NCBI GenBank assembly: GCA_951812325.1
Contig: OX638294.1
Location: 2,962,001 to 3,026,000, forward strand
Source: an uncultured Thermoanaerobaculia bacterium
Lineage (GTDB): Bacteria; Acidobacteriota; Thermoanaerobaculia; Multivoradales; Multivoraceae
Direction of reading: 5' to 3'
Length of the DNA stretch: 64,000 bases
Each line of letters opens with the position of its first letter. Position 1 is the stretch's first letter. The position numbers were made by a program, and so were the translations under genes. Positions 44,698 through 52,526 of this stretch are shown one piece after another. Under the pieces are notes generated by a model. That model was given only the letters and a program-made list of their open reading frames with translations. It was not told the origin of the DNA and ran no database searches.

Positions 44698-45603
44698 TTA
44701 CTGCAACGGTACCTGGCTGTCGTCGGCCTGATGATCGATTTCGTCGCGAGCGTCCCACAACCGGCGACGAAAATCGAGCAACGTTTTCGGAACGGAACTC
44801 CGCTTGGAGAGCGGTGTCACCTCCGAGCTCCCGACCTCGTCTGGTTCTCCTACGAGGAAGATCTCGATCGGGTCAACGATCGGCATGACCAAGCCCTCCG
44901 CGTCCCACGGTCCGGTAACCGGCATGGCGATCAGGCGGTCGCCAACCGCTGGAAGCCAGCCCCCCATTCCGGCCATGCTGCAGTACACGGCACCATCATG
45001 AGCGTAGCCACTGGTCGCAACCACGATGTAGGGGTGGAAGGAGTACTCGGACACGAACAGCGTCTCCTCAACGTCCAGCTCCAGAAGCAAAGCCGGCAAC
45101 AGCGCTGTAAACCCGTGCTCGATATGCAACACGCGCCCAAGAACAGCTCCGCGCGCTTGCCTGGCGTGGCGACCGAAACGGCTCGGCGGCCTATCAAGAA
45201 GAGCGTCATCAGATAAGTCAAAGTCCGCAGCGTTGCAAATCTCTGCGAACTTTTCGGTCGGTATTCGCTCACCGTTCCGCAAGCCGTGTTCTTTCGCAGC
45301 GCCCGCCTGAATCACGGCAGCCAGCGACGATCCATCTCCTTCAAGTCCAAACTCTCGGAACATCTCCAGGGCGGCCAACGTGTTGTCCATCTTGTGTTCC
45401 AAGCCGCGCCGCCACTCCGCGCGTTCCCGGGCAAGTTGTGCCACACTCAGCCACACATAGTGGGCGTCGTCGTACAACCCGGATTGACGACCTTCGGCTT
45501 CTAGTCTGTCGACCAGCACGAGCCTAGGGAGTTCGTCGTTTCCGGCGAGCAGAGAGCTAGTCAGGAATACTGCGGCAACTTGCAGGCAGAATTGGCGAAT
45601 CAT
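44698..45603 (-). CDS. Exported protein of unknown function (island gene 2)
   Basis: 301 residues. Signal peptide (IRQFCLQVAAVFLTSSLLAG), an alpha-helical first half (YVWLSVAQLARERAEWRRGLEHKMDNTLAALEMF), then a beta-rich second half (AVLGRVLHIEHGFTALLPALLLELDVEETLFVSEYSF; YSFHPYIVVATSGYAHDGAVYCSMAG; PIVDPIEIFLVGEP). No family is recognised. Base composition is clearly more AT-rich than in flanking genes, suggesting transfer. Four bases separate it from the upstream gene. Confidence 0.65.
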   Translation of the reverse strand: MIRQFCLQVAAVFLTSSLLAGNDELPRLVLVDRLEAEGRQSGLYDDAHYVWLSVAQLARERAEWRRGLEHKMDNTLAALEMFREFGLEGDGSSLAAVIQAGAAKEHGLRNGERIPTEKFAEICNAADFDLSDDALLDRPPSRFGRHARQARGAVLGRVLHIEHGFTALLPALLLELDVEETLFVSEYSFHPYIVVATSGYAHDGAVYCSMAGMGGWLPAVGDRLIAMPVTGPWDAEGLVMPIVDPIEIFLVGEPDEVGSSEVTPLSKRSSVPKTLLDFRRRLWDARDEIDHQADDSQVPLQ

Positions 45604-45607
45604 CGTC

Positions 45608-46159
45608 CTACAGTCCTAGTTCGTTGCAGATTATGATCACGGTATTGGAGATCCCCTTGCCGGACGACATGCCCAACAGTCTGTTGATCCAGTCCTTTGC
45701 CCCATCGCTCAGTTGGAGATCGTCCGAGGCCAGAACCTGATTGGCGGCGTCTCTAGCCGTCGAAGGGTCCGTTGCTGCGTCGTGACAACTCGAGAACCCC
45801 TTTTCTTCAAGCCAATCCTGCAAGAGGTTGATTGCCTGCCTTTGCTGTTCGCCGGTCAGACTATTCCAGATCTTCTTCACGAGCTTCTTCTTCGCCCACA
45901 CAAATGCGCCCTTCGGAGACTCCTGCGGAACGTTTGGCGCCGGCGACCCGCCAAGGTCGCCGCCAAGCGGATTTTGAGTTGCATCGTTGCCGCTTGAACT
46001 GTTCTTGTCGTCCTCGTCGGAATCCCCGTTGTTCGTGGCGTCAGCCTCCTCATTGAAGCAACAGTACTGCGCTTCCGCCGGCGCAACCGCGAGCAGCACC
46101 AGCCCAGCAAGAACTAGGACGCTCAGCAGCGCACCACGGACCCAACTGTCTTTCCTCAT
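45608..46159 (-). CDS. Exported acidic protein of unknown function (island gene 1)
   Basis: 183 residues from the ATG at 46159, which has AGGAGG 7 bp upstream. A strong signal peptide (GALLSVLVLAGLVLLAVAPAEAQ) is followed by YCCFNEEAD and a disordered acidic Asn/Asp/Ser stretch (NNGDSDEDDKNSSSGND), then a helical domain (KKKLVKKIWNSLTGEQQRQA; NLLQDWLEEKGFSSCHDAA). Family unknown. The first gene of a three-gene operon; its upstream region is cut by the IS110 element about 85 bp away. Composition is the most AT-rich of the window. Confidence 0.65.
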   Translation of the reverse strand: MRKDSWVRGALLSVLVLAGLVLLAVAPAEAQYCCFNEEADATNNGDSDEDDKNSSSGNDATQNPLGGDLGGSPAPNVPQESPKGAFVWAKKKLVKKIWNSLTGEQQRQAINLLQDWLEEKGFSSCHDAATDPSTARDAANQVLASDDLQLSDGAKDWINRLLGMSSGKGISNTVIIICNELGL

Positions 46160-46193
46160 GGAGGACCTCCTGTTGTGGAGGACCTCCTGTTGT
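46160..46193. repeat. 17-bp tandem duplication containing a ribosome-binding site
   Basis: GGAGGACCTCCTGTTGT occurs twice in direct succession (46160-46176, 46177-46193) immediately before the start codon of island gene 1. Each unit carries AGGAGG on the coding strand and is itself palindromic (GGAGGACCTCC), so two possible ribosome-binding sites lie in tandem. Confidence 0.8.
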
Positions 46194-46283
46194 GTGGTCG
46201 GTAACGATAGCACGGCTGTCAAGCTCGTCAACCCCCAAGAGCTGTCCAGCGAGAGGTGAGCATCCGTGTTGTCAAGAGGGCTG

Positions 46284-47273
46284 TCAGGCGGTGCATTCCA
46301 GCTCTTCCGCGGCCTTCGGCGCCGGGGGCGGTTGGGGCAACCAGAGGCGATCTTGCTGCAAGAGGACGTTGGCGAGAATGACGAGCTTTCTCATGACCGC
46401 GACGAGGGCGACGTTGTGGTCCTTGCCGGCTTCGCGGAGTCCGCGGTAGAAGTCGCGCTGAGGGGGATTGAAGCGGATCGCCGCCAGCGCGGCCATGTAC
46501 ATGGCTCGTCTGGGCGCAGCGCGGCCGCCTCGTACATGGCGACGGCCCTGGTGCTTGCCGCTGTCGTTGGCCCAGGGCGCCGTTGCCAGCAGGGCGGCTG
46601 CCGCGCGCCGGTCAAGACTCCCGAGTTCCGGCATGTTGGCGATCAGGCTGGCGACGGTGGCGGGGCCGACTCCGGGGATCGATCGCAGTATCTCGGCTCG
46701 GCGGGCAAGCCCTTCATCGGCTTCGATCGCGGCGAGAATCTCCCGGTCAAGCGCCGCAACGCGGGTAGGGAGACAGCGCAGTTGCAGCCGCACCTGCCGC
46801 AGGCCGGCCCTGGATTCGAGTTCCGAGGCCAACTTCCCCAGGTCGGCGCGTTCGTCGACGAATCGCCTGCGGATCAGCACGAGGTCCTTGAGTTGCCGAA
46901 GGCTCTCCGCCGTTGGCGATGTCGCCTCCATGCCATCCAGACGCCCCAGCCGGGCCAACATCGCCGCATCGACGCGATCCGTCTTGGCGAGCTTCCCGAA
47001 CGCCTGAGCGAAACGACGAGCACGGGCCGGTTGCACCAGAACGGTCTCGCAGCCGCCCGCGGCAAGGCACTGGTGCAGCCGGCGGTGGTAACGGCCGGTC
47101 GGTTCAAAGACCGCGCGGCGCACCCCGAGCCCGTGCAACCACTTGCACAGGGCGCGGCGGCCGAGCTGCGTGTTCTCGAACCGGCGCGCCCGGTCAAGCG
47201 GGTCGATGTGGACGTCGAGCCATTGCTTGCCGACATCGATGCCGGCAACGGCCTGTAGGCTCCGGTCGGTCAT
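46284..47273 (-). CDS. IS110-family transposase (DEDD recombinase)
   Basis: 329 residues; the ATG at 47273 follows AAGGAG. N-terminal RuvC-like DEDD domain (VAGIDVGKQWLDVHIDP; AVFEPTGRYHRRLHQCL; QPARARRFAQAFGKLAKTDRVDAAMLARLG) and C-terminal transposase_20 domain (ILRSIPGVGPATVASLIANMPELGSLDRRAAAALLATAPW), ending near MYMAALAAIRFNPP. The acidic residues Asp11, Glu59 region and the 'KTDRVDA' pair are present, so it looks intact. The product would excise and insert the element guided by a bridge RNA. Confidence 0.93.
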   Translation of the reverse strand: MTDRSLQAVAGIDVGKQWLDVHIDPLDRARRFENTQLGRRALCKWLHGLGVRRAVFEPTGRYHRRLHQCLAAGGCETVLVQPARARRFAQAFGKLAKTDRVDAAMLARLGRLDGMEATSPTAESLRQLKDLVLIRRRFVDERADLGKLASELESRAGLRQVRLQLRCLPTRVAALDREILAAIEADEGLARRAEILRSIPGVGPATVASLIANMPELGSLDRRAAAALLATAPWANDSGKHQGRRHVRGGRAAPRRAMYMAALAAIRFNPPQRDFYRGLREAGKDHNVALVAVMRKLVILANVLLQQDRLWLPQPPPAPKAAEELECTA

Positions 47274-47625
47274 GTCCTGCGTCTCCTTTGCTTGTTGGTT
47301 GTTCGGGCCTTGATGCCCATGCATCCGTTCAGGACGCGCAGGATGGGGTGCGACGGGCCGACCAAGCTCACTTCCGGGGCTCAACCCAGCGTGAAGTAAC
47401 GGTCCGACCCGCCGCGGCCAATCCCCCGCGAGAGGCGGGGAAGTCTGAACTCGTTGCGACGGCTGCCGCAACCTCGCTTCGGCGCCGCAACGCGAAATCC
47501 GCGAAACACCGCGTCTTCTACAGACCCGGCGGCTCCGGACTGCGGACTGCGGACTGCGTGAGCGTCCTGACATCAACCTCCCTCGGCCTGAAGTGGAACA
47601 CACAAGCGTGAACGGGGAACTTGAA
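47274..47625 (-). ncRNA. Candidate bridge-RNA region of the IS110 element
   Basis: IS110-group elements encode a structured bridge RNA in the non-coding end upstream of the transposase. This 352-bp interval has no supported ORF. It contains a strong hairpin (CCCCGC-GAGA-GGCGGGG, about 47424-47440), a triplicated GGACTGC motif (about 47537-47560) and other GC-rich inverted segments. Position and length fit; the RNA boundaries, loops and target complementarity could not be worked out by eye. Confidence 0.4.
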
Positions 47626-47674
47626 TCCAGCGAGAGGTGGGTGTGAGCCGGGTGGGATCGGGGATCATCGGAGG

Positions 47675-48948
47675 ATGATCTTGACTCTCCAGACCCACGG
47701 ACATCAGACACTTGAGGAGGTTCGCCGTTTCCTGGCGGGCAACGAGGCGGTGGACTTCGTGCTTTCCGACCGCCTTTCGGCCTACTCGTTCATCGTCGAG
47801 ACGCTGGTCAAGTTCCGTTACCGCGCGCTGCCGCGGCGCGACAAGGGCTCGATCCGGGCGTATCTGATGAAGATGACCGGGAAGTCGGAGTCGCAGGTGA
47901 CGCGCCTGATCCGGCAGTACCGGGACACGGGCCGCATCCGGGACCGCCGCGGCGCGGTGGATCACGCCTTCCGTCGGCGGTACACGAAGGCCGACATCGG
48001 TCTTCTGGCCTGGGGTCGACGAGGCGCTGGGCCAACTGTGCGGGCACGCCACGCGCGCGGTGATGCGGCGGATGCTCGAGGAGTACGGCGACGAGCGCTT
48101 CGCGCGTCTGGCCGGCATCTCGAACGGCCAGTTCTACAACCTGCGCAACTCCACGACCTACCGGCGCCGCCGCACCACGTTCACGAAGACACGGGCCACT
48201 GCGGTTTCGATCGGCGAGCGCCGCAAGCCCAGGCCGAAGGGTCGGCCGGGCTTCCTGCGTGTCGACACGGTGCACCAGGGGGACCGCGCCGGCGAAAAGG
48301 GCGTGTACCACGTCAACGTGGTCGACGAGGTGACGCAATGGGAGCACGTGGCGACGGTGCGCGCCATCTCGGAGCGCTGCCTTGTGCCCGTGCTCAAGGA
48401 GCTCATCGAGGCTTGTCCCTTCAAGGTACGGGGCTTCCACGCCGACAACGGCTCGGAGTACATCAACCACAGGGTGGTCGAGATGCTGAAAGGGCTCCAG
48501 GTCCCGGAGTTCACGAAGTCGCGCCCCCGACGCAGCAATGACAACGCGCTGGTCGAGTCCAGGAACGGCAACGTGATCCGCCGGCACTTCGGCTACCGGC
48601 ACATCCCCCAAGCTCTTTGCCCGCGAGGTCAACGCCTTCACCCGCGACACGCTCTCGCCCTTCCTCAACTTCCACCGCCCGTGCCTGTTTGCCACCGACG
48701 TCGTCGACCCGAAGGGGCGCATCCGCAAGCGCTACCCCTACCAGGATGTGATGACGCCGTTCGAGAAGCTCAAGTCCCTGCCGGACGTCGAGAAGCACCT
48801 CAGGCCCGGCATCACCATCGCCTCCCTCGAAGAACAGGCCAGGGCAATGAACGACCTCGACGCCGCGGTCGCCCTGAAGCGGGCGCGCGCCAGACTCTTC
48901 GAACTCATCGACCGCGAGGCCGACCCGCGGCACCGCCGCAGCGCCTGA
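47675..48948 (+). pseudogene. DDE (rve-type) transposase broken by two frameshifts
   Basis: Three reading frames together give one IS3/IS481-like integrase. Frame 1 from the ATG at 47675 has helix-turn-helix sequence (LEEVRRFLAGNEAVDFVLSDR; GKSESQVTRLIRQYRDTGRIRDR). Frame 2 carries the catalytic core (RVDTVHQGDRAGEKGVYHVNVVDEVTQWE; GFHADNGSEYINHRVVEML; SNDNALVESRNG). Frame 3 has the end (FAREVNAFTRDTLSPFLNFHRPCLFATDVVD). The breaks map to about 48011 (GGGG where GGG restores the frame) and about 48608 (CCCCC where CCCC restores it). It is inactive as read, unless these are base-calling errors. Confidence 0.85.
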
Positions 48949-49050
48949 ACCGACACCACCGCCGATGCCCTCGATCGCCTCAGCCGCCAACACCGCCGCC
49001 ACGCGCTACGAGCACCCCCGCCCCCGGCACGAGCGCGCTACCCTTAGGGC

Positions 49051-49075
49051 GGCAGACGGTACAGAACCGTCTGCC
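49051..49075. terminator. Strong hairpin beyond the broken transposase
   Basis: GGCAGACGGT-ACAGA-ACCGTCTGCC, a perfect 10-bp stem with a 5-base loop, about 100 bp after the transposase stop. No T-run follows, so it may be a transposon-end structure rather than a terminator. The rest of the 468-bp gap to gcvT (48949-49416) holds nothing else I can support. Confidence 0.45.
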
Positions 49076-49416
49076 GCTTCCAGAAACCAACCCCTGAACC
49101 GACCCGGATCGAAGGCTCTCTAGCGCCGGCTCTCCACGCTCATTTCTCTATTGGAAAACGCTCCCCCAACGTTCCATGCCGGCCCTCCGGTGGCGATCCG
49201 CCGGCGACTCCGTGAGATGTGGCGTGGCGGCCCTCGGGCGGCCTCTCCGCGAGTGCGGGGCGGCGGCCGGCGTTCGGCGGCAGGTGCAGTCGCGGCGGCC
49301 CGTTCGGGTTGTTTCCGGTTAGAGTCAGCCGCCGAAGGTGCGCCAGTCTTCGGGGGCGCGGACTCGGGGCTTGCCGGGCCGCTTCCGACTGGCGCTTGCT
49401 GGCGATTGGAACGAAG

Positions 49417-50550
49417 GTGAAGAGGGTGGAACGGACAGTCCTCTACAGGCGTCACGTCGAGTCGGGAGCCCGGTTCGGGCCCTTCGCCGGCTACGAGATG
49501 CCGATTCAGTACGAGGGTGTGCTCGCCGAGCACCGCGCGGTGCGTGAGCGTGTCGGCATGTTCGACGTTTCCCATATGGGAGAGGTTCGGGTTCAGGGTC
49601 CGCGCGCCGTGTCCCTGCTGCAGGGTCTGACCCCGAACGATGTCGCCGCGCTCAAGCCCGGCCGCGCCCAGTACAGCGCCTTGCTGACCGAGCGAGGCAC
49701 CTTCATCGACGATCTGCTGGTCTACTGCCTCGACCCCGAGGACTACCTGCTGGTGGTCAACGCCGCCTCGCGGGCCCGCGACCTGGAGCTTCTGGGGGCT
49801 GCGGCAGCGTCGGTTGGGCCAGGTGTCCGGATCGACGACCAGAGCGACGCGACTGCCCTGGTCGCGGTGCAGGGGCCGCGGGCAGTCGAGATCGTGTCGG
49901 AGGTCGTGGGGCCGGAAGCGGCGGAACTTCGCTACTACTCCTTCATCCACCAGGATGAGGCCCTTCACCAGGACGGACTTGGGCGGATCGTGTCGCGGAC
50001 CGGGTACACGGGCGAGGACGGCTTCGAGATCTACACCTCGGTCGAGCGGGCGGACGATCTCTGGATGGAGTTGCTGGAGCAGGGCCGCGACAGCGGTCTG
50101 GCGCCGGCCGGTCTGGGCGCCCGCGACACGCTGCGGCTCGAGGCCGGGATGATGCTCTGCGGCCAGGACATCGACGGGGAGACGACTCCGATCGAGGCCG
50201 GACTGTCCTGGATGGTCAAGTGGAAGAAGGGCGATTTCGTTGGCCGTGACGCCCTGGCCCGCCAGCGCCGCGACGGTTGCCGCCATCGGCTGCTCGGGTT
50301 CGAGGTCCTGGGCCGCGGCATTGCCCGCCACGGGCACCTCCTCGCGGTCAGCGGGCGGCCCGGTTGCGGCGGTCCGGTGACCAGCGGCGCCTTCGCGCCC
50401 ACCCTGGGACGGGCGATCGGTATCGCCCGGGTCGACTGCGGCGCAGGCGGAGTCCCGGAACCCGGCAGCGCCGCCTCGGTCGAAGTTCGCGGCAGGGAGA
50501 TACCGTGCCGTATCGTCGAACTGCCGTTCTACCGACGCCCGAAGGTCTAG
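49417..50550 (+). CDS. gcvT: Aminomethyltransferase (glycine cleavage T protein)
   Basis: 377 residues from the GTG at 49417; a GTG at 49426 with GAAGG 8 bp upstream is equally likely. It transfers the one-carbon unit of lipoyl-bound aminomethyl to tetrahydrofolate. Motifs: LYRRHVESGARFGPFAGYEMPIQYEGVLAEHRAVRERVGMFDVSHMGEV, SRTGYTGEDGFEIY, GLGARDTLRLEAGMMLCGQDID and VTSGAFAPTLGRAIGIA. gcvH follows 200 bp downstream beyond a repeat element. gcvPA/gcvPB are not in the window. Confidence 0.93.
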   Translation: MKRVERTVLYRRHVESGARFGPFAGYEMPIQYEGVLAEHRAVRERVGMFDVSHMGEVRVQGPRAVSLLQGLTPNDVAALKPGRAQYSALLTERGTFIDDLLVYCLDPEDYLLVVNAASRARDLELLGAAAASVGPGVRIDDQSDATALVAVQGPRAVEIVSEVVGPEAAELRYYSFIHQDEALHQDGLGRIVSRTGYTGEDGFEIYTSVERADDLWMELLEQGRDSGLAPAGLGARDTLRLEAGMMLCGQDIDGETTPIEAGLSWMVKWKKGDFVGRDALARQRRDGCRHRLLGFEVLGRGIARHGHLLAVSGRPGCGGPVTSGAFAPTLGRAIGIARVDCGAGGVPEPGSAASVEVRGREIPCRIVELPFYRRPKV

Positions 50551-50551
50551 C

Positions 50552-50706
50552 GGCTTGTGGCAGGCGTGACGCCGCATGCGGGCGGCCATGCATCCCGTCC
50601 AGCGTCTCCGGCCATCCGGGTGCTCGATGACTCGCATATGCTTCGTCCCCGCACTGTCCTGGACGGACGCCTCGCCGGTCCCCGGTGCGACACGGACTCT
50701 TCAGCG
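50552..50706. repeat. Inverted-repeat element, copy C
   Basis: It begins two bases after the gcvT stop. Shared blocks with copies A and B: GGCTTGTGGCAGGCGTGAC, GCGGCCATGCATCCCGTC, CATCCGGGTGCTCGATGACTCGCA, CTGGACGGACGCCTCGCC and CCCGGTGCGACACGGACTCTTC. The hairpin arms are degenerate but the ATGA loop is kept. It separates gcvT from gcvH, the only long gap in this operon. Confidence 0.65.
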
Positions 50707-50750
50707 CCCCGACACCGCTGTGAACCCTCCGATGGAGGACGAATCCTCTG

Positions 50751-51128
50751 ATGATTCCCGATGATCGCCTGTACACGGAGCAGCACGAATGGCTCAGACT
50801 GGAGGACGGAGAAGCCGTGCTCGGCATCACCGACTTCGCTCAGCGGGAACTCGGGGATGTCGTCTTCGTCGACATGCCGCCGCCGGGTCAGGCATTCGCG
50901 GCCGGCCTCGAGATCGGCGCCATCGAATCGGTCAAGGCGGTCGCTGAGATCTACACGCCGGTAGGGGGTACCGTGGAGGCGACGAACAGCCAACTGGAGG
51001 ACGCTCCCGAGCTGGTCAACGAGGATCCCTATGGCGAGGGTTGGCTGGTGCGGTTGCGGCTGGAGGGTGAAGCGCCGGGAGACCTGATGACGGCTGCCGA
51101 GTACGAGGCTCTGCTGGCCGCGGGCTGA
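50751..51128 (+). CDS. gcvH: Glycine cleavage system H protein
   Basis: 125 residues; the ATG at 50751 follows GGAGGA. It carries the lipoyl arm between P, T and L proteins. LYTEQHEWLRLEDGEAVLGITDFAQRELGDVVFVDMPPPG and the lipoyl-lysine motif GAIESVKAVAEIYTPVGG (Lys near 63), followed by NEDPYGEGWLVRLRL. Complete and of normal length. Confidence 0.95.
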   Translation: MIPDDRLYTEQHEWLRLEDGEAVLGITDFAQRELGDVVFVDMPPPGQAFAAGLEIGAIESVKAVAEIYTPVGGTVEATNSQLEDAPELVNEDPYGEGWLVRLRLEGEAPGDLMTAAEYEALLAAG

Positions 51129-51159
51129 TCTGGTCGGGAGGAGGAGGAGAGGCGCTCCG

Positions 51160-51609
51160 ATGCGCGGTCTGGAAACCGTCATCCTGTCGTCCAGTCTTGC
51201 GGCGTGGTCGGTCGGTGTCCTGGCCGAAATCGGCGTTCTGCGGTGGAACCAGACCTTTGAACTGGCCCTCTATCCGCTCTACACTCTGGCGGCGTTCACG
51301 GGGTGGTTCTTCGGCAACGTGTACGTCCACCGTCTGAAGCGTGAGTGCCGCCCGGAGGGACGCAGATTGGACGAGATCGTGCTCCGGATCGCCCGCTCGC
51401 GGCTCCTGTTCGTGCTCTATCTGTTCGGCCCCCCCGGCTGGCTCTACCTGGTGCGATCCATGGCGAGGCGAGAGCAGCTCGAAGCCATGCCCCTCGTGCC
51501 GATCCTGACCTTCGGCGTCTACGCCGCTCTGTTCTCGGTGCCCGTCCTGTTGCGGGGCTCCGGCGCTCGGCGGAGGAAGTTCCAACTCGGCGGCGGGGGC
51601 GACGACTAG
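51160..51609 (+). CDS. Integral membrane protein of unknown function
   Basis: 149 residues with four likely membrane segments (VILSSSLAAWSVGVLAEIGVL; LYPLYTLAAFTGWFFGNVYV; LLFVLYLFGPPGWLYLV; LVPILTFGVYAALFSVPVLL). A basic segment (HRLKRECRPEGRRLDEIVLRIARSR) separates helices 2 and 3. No family recognised. It lies 31 bp after gcvH and 2 bp before larE, so it is probably co-transcribed with both. Confidence 0.65.
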   Translation: MRGLETVILSSSLAAWSVGVLAEIGVLRWNQTFELALYPLYTLAAFTGWFFGNVYVHRLKRECRPEGRRLDEIVLRIARSRLLFVLYLFGPPGWLYLVRSMARREQLEAMPLVPILTFGVYAALFSVPVLLRGSGARRRKFQLGGGGDD

Positions 51610-51611
51610 CC

Positions 51612-52502
51612 ATGGAACGCGGGGCGCCGATCGCGGCAGAGGAGGCATCGCCGGGGGCGCTCCCTGGAGCAGAGCCGGGGCGGCAGCAGGGCGGGCGCCG
51701 GCTGGAGTCCGGCATCCGGGCGCGGACTCGGGCGCTCGAGCAGGACCTGGCGGACCGGGGCCCGGTGCTGGTCGCGTTCTCGGGCGGCGTCGATTCGGGA
51801 CTGGTCGCGGCCCTGGCCCACCGGGCTCTGGGCGACCGGTCGGTGGCCGTCACGGCCGCGGCCGAAACGCTCGCCGGCGAGGAACTGGACCACGCGCGGC
51901 GACTCGCGGCCGAGATCGGGATTCGCCACGTGGTCACGGTCTACAGCGAACTGGACGACCCGGAGTTCCGCGCCAACCCGCGGCACCGCTGCTACGTGTG
52001 TCAGGGGATGAGGATGGACCGCATGCTGGAGCTGGCGCGGGAAGGTGGTTTCGCCAGCGTCTGCGACGGCACGAATGCGTCGGATCCGGGACCCGACCGG
52101 CCGGGTCTTCGGGCAGTCGGGGAACGCGGCGTCTACAGCCCGCTGCTGGCGCACGGCGTTGCCAAGGCCGAAGCGCGTTGCCTTGCCCGCGCGCTCGGGC
52201 TCACGGTTTGGGACCGGCCCGCCAACGCCTGCCTGTCGTCACGAATACCGCACGGGCAACTGGTTACCCTGCCGAAGCTCCGCCGCGTCGAAGCCGCGGA
52301 GGCCGAGCTGCGCAACCGGGGCTTTCGGATGCTCCGGGTTCGCCACGAGCGCTCCGCGGCGCGGGTCGAGGTGGGTACGGCCGAGCTGTCCGAAGCGGAG
52401 CGCCAGTGGAACGGGATCGAGGCGCGGCTGCTCGAGCTCGGTTTCGAGGGGGCGGTCCTTGATCCGCGGGGCTACCGAACCGGCGGCGCGGACGCGGCCT
52501 GA
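51612..52502 (+). CDS. larE: LarE-type ATP-dependent sulfur transferase
   Basis: 296 residues. PP-loop pyrophosphatase motif VLVAFSGGVDSGLVAALAHRALG, then HRCYVCQGMRMDRML, CDGTNASDPGPDRPGLRAVGERGVYSPLL and RPANACLSSRIPHG, whose Cys corresponds to the sulfur-donating cysteine of sacrificial LarE. LarE thiolates the pyridinium bis-carboxylate made by LarB on the way to the nickel-pincer cofactor of lactate racemase-type enzymes. larB follows 24 bp later. The first 30 residues (ERGAPIAAEEASPGALP...) are an unconserved extension. Confidence 0.88.
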   Translation: MERGAPIAAEEASPGALPGAEPGRQQGGRRLESGIRARTRALEQDLADRGPVLVAFSGGVDSGLVAALAHRALGDRSVAVTAAAETLAGEELDHARRLAAEIGIRHVVTVYSELDDPEFRANPRHRCYVCQGMRMDRMLELAREGGFASVCDGTNASDPGPDRPGLRAVGERGVYSPLLAHGVAKAEARCLARALGLTVWDRPANACLSSRIPHGQLVTLPKLRRVEAAEAELRNRGFRMLRVRHERSAARVEVGTAELSEAERQWNGIEARLLELGFEGAVLDPRGYRTGGADAA

Positions 52503-52526
52503 CGCCGTTCGCTGCCGGGAGACGCG

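Larger units (their letters stand above)
46245..47639 (-). mobile_element. IS110-family insertion sequence
   Basis: One DEDD transposase gene (46284-47273), a short downstream end and about 350 bp of non-coding sequence upstream of the transposase. The 14-bp sequence TCCAGCGAGAGGTG lies at both edges (46245-46258 and 47626-47639). IS110 elements normally lack inverted ends and target duplications, so these repeats may be terminal/junction sequence or pre-existing target sequence; the exact ends are not proven. Confidence 0.75.

Noticed and set aside
49151..49420. 89-codon frame upstream of gcvT
   Set aside because: Arg/Gly/Ala-rich with no ribosome-binding site and no resemblance to known proteins; it ends in the gcvT start region and looks like a GC artefact.
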